Notes under the pieces: model-generated
Seen by the model: only the letters and a program-made list of their open reading frames with translations
Told to the model about the DNA's origin: nothing
The model's database searches: none
Position numbers and translations under genes: made by a program
In this document: positions 6,279-10,586 of the stretch, in pieces
How positions within the stretch are numbered: position 1 is the first letter of the stretch
Layout of the letters: every line of letters starts with the position of its first letter
NCBI GenBank assembly: GCA_011049365.1
Contig: DSBD01000007.1
Coordinates: forward strand, 1-10,586
Length of the DNA stretch: 10,586 nt
Source: Candidatus Vogelbacteria bacterium
GTDB lineage: Bacteria > Patescibacteriota > Minisyncoccia > Phycocordibacterales > XYD1-FULL-46-19
Reading direction: 5' to 3'

Positions 6279-7172
6279 ATGAACAAAGAACAAAAAATAA
6301 TAGTTATTGCCGGACCAACTTCTAGCGGTAAAAGTTCTCTGGCGGTAGAATTGGCAAAAAAATTCAATGGTGAAATAATTTCAGCCGACTCTCGACAAGT
6401 TTATAAAGGTTTTGATTTGAGCTCCGGTAAGGTGAATAAGAAAGAGATGAAAAATATAAAACACTATCTCTTGGATGTTATCTCGCCTAAAAAAAATTTT
6501 AGTGTAAATGATTATGTATCACTAGCTGATAAAGCCATAAAAGAGATAAGCGAAAAAAACAAACTCCCCTTTATAGTTGGAGGTAGTGGTTTCTATATCA
6601 AAGCTCTTTTGGGTGAGATGGTTTTTCCCGAAGTCCCTCCGGATAATAAAAGAAGAATTGAGTTAGAGAAAAAAACAACCAAAGAATTATATTTATTATT
6701 AGAAAAATTAGATAAAAAAAGAGCAAAAGATATTGATAAAAATAATCGTCGTCGCTTAATTAGAGCAATTGAAATAGCCGAAAAACTTGGTCAAGTGCCG
6801 GAAATTAAGACTGAGAAAAAGTACGATTGTTTAAAAATCGCCATTAGCTTACCAGTAACTGAATTAGAGGAGAAAATAGAAACTCGTCTGAAGCAAAGAA
6901 TCAAACAAGGAATGATAAAAGAAATAACCAATTTACACAAAAAAGGTTTAAGTTGGAAAAGATTAGAAAGTTTTGGATTAGAATTTAAAGCTATAGCCCT
7001 TTATCTTCAAAAGAAAACAACCAAAGAAGAAATGATAAATAATCTGAAAAAAGAAATAAGACAATATGCCAAAAGACAACTAACTTGGTTCAAAAAAGAC
7101 AAAGAAATAAATTGGCTTAAGAATCAAAAAGAAGCTGAAAAACTTATTCAAGAATTTTTAAATCAGCCTTAA
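6279..7172 (+). CDS. miaA: tRNA dimethylallyltransferase MiaA
   Basis: MiaA transfers a dimethylallyl group to N6 of A37 in tRNAs reading UNN codons, which require A36-A37-A38. The 297-residue product has the P-loop GPTSSGKS at 12-19, the DSRQVY motif at 37-42 that contains the catalytic aspartate, and GGSGFYIKAL at 101-110. Further on are NNRRRLIRAIEI and the C-terminal YAKRQLTWFKKD. The usual GYKE-type segment reads FGLEFKAI, a variant. Length is normal for the family and the frame is intact. The gene diverges from tRNA-Leu(CAA), itself a predicted substrate. The start at 6279 is the only ATG directly before the P-loop strand. MiaB is not in the window. Confidence 0.96.
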   Translation: MNKEQKIIVIAGPTSSGKSSLAVELAKKFNGEIISADSRQVYKGFDLSSGKVNKKEMKNIKHYLLDVISPKKNFSVNDYVSLADKAIKEISEKNKLPFIVGGSGFYIKALLGEMVFPEVPPDNKRRIELEKKTTKELYLLLEKLDKKRAKDIDKNNRRRLIRAIEIAEKLGQVPEIKTEKKYDCLKIAISLPVTELEEKIETRLKQRIKQGMIKEITNLHKKGLSWKRLESFGLEFKAIALYLQKKTTKEEMINNLKKEIRQYAKRQLTWFKKDKEINWLKNQKEAEKLIQEFLNQP

Positions 7173-7189
7173 GAAAATAAAACCTGACC

Positions 7190-7257
7190 TTAGCTCCTCG
7201 GCTCGGTAATGGAAAAGTCGGAACTTTTCCATTACTCTCGCTCTACGTCGCTAATAA
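7190..7257 (+). repeat. 68-nt palindromic repeat, copy B
   Basis: This copy has the same length and orientation as copy A at 80-147. The left flank differs by one base (TTAGCTCCTCGGCTCGG, 7190-7206), and the right flank CTCTACGTCGCTAATAA (7241-7257) is identical. The 13-bp stem pairs GTAATGGAAAAGT (7206-7218) with ACTTTTCCATTAC (7223-7235) around CGGA. Three stem positions differ from copy A, and in each the partner base has changed to restore pairing. The element lies between convergent miaA and a small membrane-protein gene, and it overlaps the 3' end of that gene. It lacks a T-run, so it is not a standard terminator. Confidence 0.8.
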
Positions 7258-7506
7258 TTTAAGTAATTGTAGATAAAGCCAACCGATAATATAAGTAGCT
7301 ATAAAACCATCTAAAAAAGCATAAATTGCGCCTACAAATAAGCCGGTAATTGATAAAGTAAATCCGGGATATATTTGCTCAACTAGAACAAAAAATAGAG
7401 GAGCATAATCCAAATAAATACCGGCCAGAATTAAGAAAAACATTACTAATCCACAAAAGATAGCTACCGAGAAACTGAGAATTTTCAAATTAAAATTTTT
7501 AGTCAT
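7243..7506 (-). CDS. Small membrane protein, 'bacteriophage holin'-labelled family
   Basis: The product has 87 residues, with a hydrophobic segment at about 9-30 and a longer one at about 50-80 that may form two short helices around LDG (65-67). The stretch from YPGF through YAFLDGFIATYIIGWLY resembles, from memory, a family of small proteins that databases often label 'bacteriophage holin' in uncultured bacteria. No holin function is shown here and nothing nearby is phage-like. The last four codons (Leu-Leu-Ala-Thr) and the stop lie inside repeat copy B, so the element probably replaced or trimmed the original C-terminus. The gene starts 30 nt after tRNA-Trp and is probably cotranscribed with it. 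It occupies the place that secE holds in many bacteria but lacks SecE features. Confidence 0.6.
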   Translation of the reverse strand: MTKNFNLKILSFSVAIFCGLVMFFLILAGIYLDYAPLFFVLVEQIYPGFTLSITGLFVGAIYAFLDGFIATYIIGWLYLQLLKLLAT

Positions 7507-7536
7507 AAAAATATTATTTAACTCTTAATTAAATAT

Positions 7537-7611
7537 TGGCGGGTCCACTCCGATTCGAACGGAGAACGACGGTTTTGGAGACCGCTGTTTTACCATTAAA
7601 ACTATGGACCC
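7537..7611 (-). tRNA. tRNA-Trp (anticodon CCA)
   Basis: The acceptor GGGTCCA/TGGACCC with discriminator G, the anticodon loop CTCCAAA (anticodon CCA) and the T arm CTCCG-TTCGAAT-CGGAG identify tRNA-Trp. The 3' CCA is encoded (7539-7537), unlike tRNA-Leu in this window. A36-A37-A38 makes it a likely MiaA substrate. It lies between rpmG and a membrane-protein gene. rpmG followed by trnW is a widespread bacterial order. Confidence 0.96.
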
Positions 7612-7623
7612 TCTTACAGGCCA

Positions 7624-7652
7624 ATTATATATCAAAAACAATAAAAATGGAA
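7624..7652 (-). promoter_or_regulatory. Promoter candidate of tRNA-Trp
   Basis: A consensus -10 TATAAT (7629-7624) lies 17 nt after a poor -35 (TTCCAT, 7652-7647). Transcription would begin near 7617, a few bases before the mature tRNA 5' end at 7611. The candidate lies between the rpmG stop and the tRNA, with its -35 just past the stop codon. Confidence 0.5.
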
Positions 7653-7656
7653 AGTA

Positions 7657-7815
7657 TTATTTTTTAGCTTCTTTGTGAACAGTGCGCCCGGAACACCATT
7701 TGCAAAGCTTTTTCAATTCTATCTTTCTCTCCACCCTTTTTCGATTTTTTCTAGTATAATAATTAATCCTTTTACAGGTTCCACAGGCTAATTTTATTAG
7801 ATTATTTTGTGACAT
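7657..7815 (-). CDS. rpmG: 50S ribosomal protein L33
   Basis: This 52-residue basic protein of the large ribosomal subunit starts MSQNNLIKLACGTCKRINYY and contains TRKNRKR. It keeps the zinc-binding pairs Cys11-Cys14 and Cys38-Cys41, so it is the zinc-binding (C+) form. Its length and motifs are typical of bacterial L33. It starts at ATG 7815 and stops at 7657, followed after 45 nt by tRNA-Trp, as in many bacterial rpmG-trnW-secE-nusG clusters, although secE and nusG do not follow here. There is no Shine-Dalgarno sequence. A promoter candidate lies just upstream, between this gene and the terminator of the lipoyl operon. Confidence 0.93.
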   Translation of the reverse strand: MSQNNLIKLACGTCKRINYYTRKNRKRVERKIELKKLCKWCSGRTVHKEAKK

Positions 7816-7829
7816 ATTTACCGGTTATT

Positions 7830-7856
7830 ATTTTAACAACCAGCCTACTATATCAA
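7830..7856 (-). promoter_or_regulatory. Promoter candidate of rpmG
   Basis: On the minus strand, TTGTTAAAAT (7839-7830) is an extended -10 resembling the TTGCTAAAAT motif of dprA and topA. A -35-like TTGATA (7856-7851) lies 15 nt upstream, shorter than ideal. The start would be near 7823, giving a leader of about eight bases before the rpmG ATG. Confidence 0.45.
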
Positions 7857-7891
7857 GAAAAAAGACAAAAAGCAAATAGCTAAATTTGCTT
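7857..7891 (-). terminator. Intrinsic terminator of the gcvH-lplB operon
   Basis: Read on the minus strand, AAGCAAAT (7891-7884) pairs perfectly with ATTTGCTT (7877-7870) across a six-base loop, and a T-rich tail (TTTGTCTTTTTTC) follows. The stem overlaps the last codons and the stop of lplB at 7880. This is the clearest rho-independent terminator in the window, and it separates the lipoyl operon from rpmG. Confidence 0.65.
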
Positions 7892-8176
7892 ATCTATATT
7901 TTCCATCAGAGCTTTACAAAAATCTTTGGACGACCAGCCTAAAATAACAATTTTTCTTCTTTTTATAAAACCAGCCATCTTTTTCTCCAAATTGGTAACT
8001 TTCTGATTAGTTAAAAAATCTTCCAATTTTTCCAAAGACTCTTCCGGATAAATGAAAAAATCTCCGGTCAAAGAACAAGACTTTATTAAATTATCCTCTA
8101 TTATCAATTTAGTATGCAAAAGTTTTCCACCTGATGGTTTAATGCTAAAAACTATTTTTTGAATTCTATTTTTCAT
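7880..8176 (-). CDS. lplB: Lipoate-protein ligase accessory subunit LplB (C-terminal domain as a separate protein)
   Basis: The 98-residue product matches the small C-terminal domain of lipoate-protein ligase A: SIKPSGGKLLHTKLIIEDN near 11-29, then SLTGDFFIYPEESLEKLEDFL near 35-55. In Thermoplasma acidophilum this domain is a separate protein, LplB, needed with LplA to activate lipoate with ATP; the same role is inferred here. The start is taken as the ATG at 8176, one base after the lplA stop (TGA-T-ATG), which suggests translational coupling. An upstream ATG at 8221 would overlap lplA by 44 bases and add residues outside the domain. A frameshifted single lplA is the alternative, but both halves are complete. 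The stop overlaps the operon terminator. Confidence 0.78.
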   Translation of the reverse strand: MKNRIQKIVFSIKPSGGKLLHTKLIIEDNLIKSCSLTGDFFIYPEESLEKLEDFLTNQKVTNLEKKMAGFIKRRKIVILGWSSKDFCKALMENIDKQI

Positions 8177-8177
8177 A

Positions 8178-8945
8178 TCAGCGTTTATAAATCCATTCTT
8201 CTTGAGTATATTTATTATCATACAAATTCTGAGCAGTTTTTTTCTCCCAGGAACTCAAAAGACCTCTGGTGAATTCCACTTCAAAAACATCAGCAAAACC
8301 ATTTATAATCTCTTTTTGCAATTTATTTATCTTTAAATCCGGTAAGTATTCCTTTATTGTTCCGACTTGAGTCCGAGGCGAAGTAAATTTTTTATCAATC
8401 ATCTTGATTTTAGGAATTTTTAAATATTTAAGCATTAATTCGGGATTAAAATCTAAAAGAATGGTTCCATGTTGTAATATAGCTCCCGAGCTTCTGGTTT
8501 GAGCATTGCCGGAGATCTTCTTACCTTCAATCATAATGTCATTAATGCCACCAAAGTCAGCTTTAATCCCCAATCTGGCCAAGCCCTTTATCACCCCTGA
8601 CTCTATTAAGCGGTAAGAATTTAAAATATCTTTTGTTTGGGCTGAAAAATTTTCAGGTATAACCAGACTATAATTAAGCTCTCCTTCCTGATGCTTATAA
8701 ACAGCTCCCCCGCCGGTCATTCGCCTAAAAATTTCTATCTTATCTTTCTGACAAGCAGGTAAATTTAAAACCTTTTTAATAGATTGAAAATAACCAATAG
8801 CCACGGCCGGACGAGGACAAATATAGAAACGAAGAGTGGGCGGAGATTTTTTTTGACCGACAGCTAAAAGAATAGCTTCATCGGTGGCCATTTTCATATA
8901 GGAATCAGCTTGGGTGTCGGTTCTTAAAAGTCGCCACTTTTTCAT
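8178..8945 (-). CDS. lplA: Lipoate-protein ligase A, catalytic subunit
   Basis: LplA activates lipoate with ATP and transfers the lipoyl group to a lysine of a carrier protein. The 255-residue product has the biotin/lipoate ligase fold signatures: RRMTGGGAVYKH at 74-85, GKKISGNAQ at 141-149 with Lys143 as the probable lipoyl-adenylate-contacting lysine, and HGTILLDF at 159-166. It ends YTQEEWIYKR, matching the normal end of the large domain, so the catalytic domain is complete and the accessory domain is the next gene. The start overlaps the upstream flavoprotein stop by four bases (ATGA), indicating translational coupling. The likely substrate is the GcvH-like protein at the start of the visible operon. 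Octanoyl transferase activity cannot be excluded from sequence, but the adjacent LplB favours lipoate ligase. Confidence 0.9.
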   Translation of the reverse strand: MKKWRLLRTDTQADSYMKMATDEAILLAVGQKKSPPTLRFYICPRPAVAIGYFQSIKKVLNLPACQKDKIEIFRRMTGGGAVYKHQEGELNYSLVIPENFSAQTKDILNSYRLIESGVIKGLARLGIKADFGGINDIMIEGKKISGNAQTRSSGAILQHGTILLDFNPELMLKYLKIPKIKMIDKKFTSPRTQVGTIKEYLPDLKINKLQKEIINGFADVFEVEFTRGLLSSWEKKTAQNLYDNKYTQEEWIYKR

Positions 8946-10255
8946 AATCCGAGTTTCTTACAAAGAATTTCTGCAGTGATTGTTTGTGGGTCAAAAATCG
9001 GTGCTGCCGCCGGATTATAACAAGTCTCAGTTTTAGCTAATTCAGAAATCTTTAGACCTTTTTCCAAAGCTAAGCTTAAAGTATTAATCCGACCGGCAAT
9101 ATTAGTAGTACTAATTATTCGTCCGCCTTTTAATAATCCTTTTTTATCAGCAATAAGTTGATAAAATACTTTCTCTTTATCAGAATAATAATCAGCCAAA
9201 ACTGAACTTTGAAAATCGGCCTTGAGACAATCTACTCCCATTTTAAAAGCTTGATCTTTATTAAAACCAACCCCACCGACAAATAAATCGCCAATTTTAG
9301 AGATAAAAGAATTCAGAGCACTAGAAAAAACCTCCTGCCCACCATTAATATTTTCAGCTATTATCTTGGCTTGTCTAACTGCCACTGAACCCAAGCCGGT
9401 AACTTCTGACTGATTACTAAAATTATTAAAAAATTCAGCTACATCACCGGCTGAAAAAATATTCTCATCTGAAGTCCGTAAATACTCATCAACCACAATC
9501 CCTTTTTCTATATTTAAACCGGCCTTTTGAGCTATGTCTACATCAGGTCTAAAACCAGTAGCATTAATAATTAAATCTGTTTTTATTTCCCCATTTTCTA
9601 AAATTAATTTATCCTCCCTTAATTCTTCAATATTAACACCGGTTTTGATAACGACTCCCTTAGAAATTAAATACTCTGATATTAAAGAAGCCGATTTTTC
9701 GTCCAATAACTCAGGTAATATATGACTCTTAATTTCCAGAAGAATAACTTCTTTTCCTAATTCTATCAATTCCCCCGCTAATTCGGCCCCTATAAAACCG
9801 GCGCCAATGATAGTTATTTTTTTAGTCTTTTGTAATTTCTCTTTTAATAAAATGAGGTCGTCAAGACTATGAAAATTTAATATCTCATCTTCAGCAAAAT
9901 TTTTGGGGCAGACAGGGTTGGAACCAGTGGTAATAACCAAAATGTCATAATCAATATATTCTCCACTAACTAATTTTATTTTCCGAGCTTTTCTATCTAT
10001 ACTCTCAACTTTAGTATTTAAATTAATTTTTATGTTATTTTCTGAATAATCCTCTGTTTTGAAAATATATAAATCTTCCGGACCGGAAAACTCCTTACTT
10101 AAAGCATAAGGTAGAGCACAAGAAGAATAGTGAAGATGATTACTTTTTTCTATTATTTCTATCTCAAAATCTTTATTTAATTTTCTCAGATGAAAAGCAC
10201 AAGCCGTCCCAGCCGAACCACCACCGATAATAACTATATTTTTATTATCCATCAT
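8942..10255 (-). CDS. FAD-dependent pyridine nucleotide-disulfide oxidoreductase (CoA-disulfide reductase/NADH oxidase-like)
   Basis: The 437-residue product has an N-terminal FAD-binding IIGGGSAG at 9-16, a second dinucleotide motif IIGAGFIGAELA at 149-160 for NAD(P)H, and NATGFRPD near 231. The second FAD motif, FSAGDVAE, is near 267, and a C-terminal dimerisation domain ends with YNPAAAPIFDP. A single cysteine, Cys46 in HYSSCALPY, sits where CoA-disulfide reductases, NADH oxidases and polysulfide reductases carry their redox cysteine. The CxxxxC pair of dihydrolipoyl dehydrogenase is absent. The true substrate (CoA disulfide, persulfide, oxygen, or a lipoyl disulfide) cannot be read from the sequence. 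It overlaps the gcvH-like stop by 11 bases and lplA by 4, so its product probably works with a lipoylated carrier. The start could be either of the two adjacent ATGs at 10255 and 10252. Confidence 0.88.
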   Translation of the reverse strand: MMDNKNIVIIGGGSAGTACAFHLRKLNKDFEIEIIEKSNHLHYSSCALPYALSKEFSGPEDLYIFKTEDYSENNIKINLNTKVESIDRKARKIKLVSGEYIDYDILVITTGSNPVCPKNFAEDEILNFHSLDDLILLKEKLQKTKKITIIGAGFIGAELAGELIELGKEVILLEIKSHILPELLDEKSASLISEYLISKGVVIKTGVNIEELREDKLILENGEIKTDLIINATGFRPDVDIAQKAGLNIEKGIVVDEYLRTSDENIFSAGDVAEFFNNFSNQSEVTGLGSVAVRQAKIIAENINGGQEVFSSALNSFISKIGDLFVGGVGFNKDQAFKMGVDCLKADFQSSVLADYYSDKEKVFYQLIADKKGLLKGGRIISTTNIAGRINTLSLALEKGLKISELAKTETCYNPAAAPIFDPQTITAEILCKKLGL

Positions 10256-10586
10256 TTTTCATTTCTTGCGCTTTTAAAAGTTCCTTAATTTCTTTTTCAT
10301 TGGATATTTTAAGGCGACAAATCCAACCTTTGTTATAGGGGTCAGAGTTTATAATATTCGGCTCATCAAATAATTCTTCATTAACCTCAACCACTTCTCC
10401 AGAAAGAGGGGCGGATAGATGACCACTCCATTTAACAGCCTCCAAAGAAACATACTTTTCGCCCTTTTTAATATTTTGTCCAACTTGTGGAAGGTCTATA
10501 AAAACAAATTCTTTGACCTTTTCAGCTGACTGACGATTGACACCTAAGGTCGCTAAATCACCATCAATTTTTACCCAGGAATAATC
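10245..10586 (-). CDS. gcvH: GcvH-like lipoyl carrier protein, 5' end outside window
   Basis: The frame is open to the window end, giving 113 visible residues from DYSWVKIDGDLATLGV to the stop. It follows the GcvH fold: FVFIDLPQVGQ near 27-37, the lipoyl-lysine motif LEAVKW with Lys52 (codon at 10433-10431), SAPLSGEVVEVNEEL, and NSDPYNKGWI near 92-101. Probably only about 10-15 residues are missing. GcvH carries an aminomethyl group in glycine cleavage, but GcvH-like proteins also serve as lipoate-bound carriers in other systems. The lysine context EAVKW departs from the common ESVKA of glycine-cleavage H proteins. No gcvT, gcvP or 2-oxoacid dehydrogenase subunit is visible. The gene leads a tight run with a flavoprotein and a lipoate ligase pair. 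A TTG at 10445 is not the start, because conserved residues continue upstream of it. Confidence 0.9.
   Translation of the reverse strand, partial: DYSWVKIDGDLATLGVNRQSAEKVKEFVFIDLPQVGQNIKKGEKYVSLEAVKWSGHLSAPLSGEVVEVNEELFDEPNIINSDPYNKGWICRLKISNEKEIKELLKAQEMKNDG

Noticed and set aside
80..7257. The two 68-nt repeats as part of a CRISPR array or insertion-sequence ends
   Set aside because: Only two copies exist, about 7 kb apart and in the same orientation, around ordinary housekeeping genes with no transposase or cas gene.
7243..7506. SecE, judged from its place after tRNA-Trp
   Set aside because: The protein has at least two hydrophobic segments and lacks the SecE pattern of an amphipathic helix followed by one membrane helix.
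8174..8221. lplB starting at ATG 8221, or a frameshifted single lplA
   Set aside because: The 8221 start overlaps lplA by 44 bases and adds residues outside the domain. Both domains are complete at a natural boundary, so a genuine split is preferred, though sequencing error is not fully excluded.
10245..10445. A 66-residue gene starting at TTG 10445
   Set aside because: The same frame continues to the window end with clear GcvH residues, so it is an internal fragment of a longer gene.

Overview
The window is an AT-rich bacterial chromosome segment carrying compact, single-copy housekeeping genes, and it reads as a small-genome member of the Candidate Phyla Radiation (Patescibacteria), perhaps Parcubacteria-like. 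That placement is inference. It rests on a Rel enzyme with no C-terminal ACT half, the lack of clear Shine-Dalgarno sites, apparently leaderless promoters, and a small membrane protein of a type often seen in such genomes. UGA acts as a stop codon (two genes end in TGA inside tight gene junctions), so the UGA=Gly code of Gracilibacteria/SR1 does not apply.

Left half, plus strand: a non-coding start (1-167) holds two GC-rich palindromic elements. Then come dprA (DNA uptake/recombination mediator), topA (topoisomerase I with four Cys4 zinc ribbons) and a short bifunctional-type rel ((p)ppGpp synthetase/hydrolase). An unusually structured spacer lies between topA and rel. rel converges with parB so tightly that both stop codons share one TTAA.

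Middle: parB (minus) carries a long acidic tail and starts 10 nt after the 3' end of tRNA-Leu(CAA), so it is probably read through from the tRNA promoter. miaA (plus) is divergent from that tRNA, and the two promoters are back to back. MiaA modifies A37 of tRNAs that read UNN codons. Both tRNAs in the window, Leu(CAA) and Trp(CCA), have the A36-A37-A38 sequence expected of its substrates. A second copy of the palindromic repeat follows miaA and supplies the last codons of a small convergent membrane-protein gene. Further on are tRNA-Trp and rpmG (ribosomal protein L33, 52 aa).

Right part, minus strand: a tightly overlapping operon runs gcvH-like (cut by the window end), FAD/NAD(P) disulfide-reductase-family enzyme, lplA, lplB, and ends in an intrinsic terminator. 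It encodes a lipoyl carrier protein, a flavoprotein that could act on a thiol/disulfide substrate, and a two-subunit lipoate-protein ligase that could charge the carrier. No 2-oxoacid dehydrogenase or other glycine-cleavage subunit is visible here. The operon therefore looks like a stand-alone lipoyl-based redox or carrier module, and it is the most interesting system in the window.
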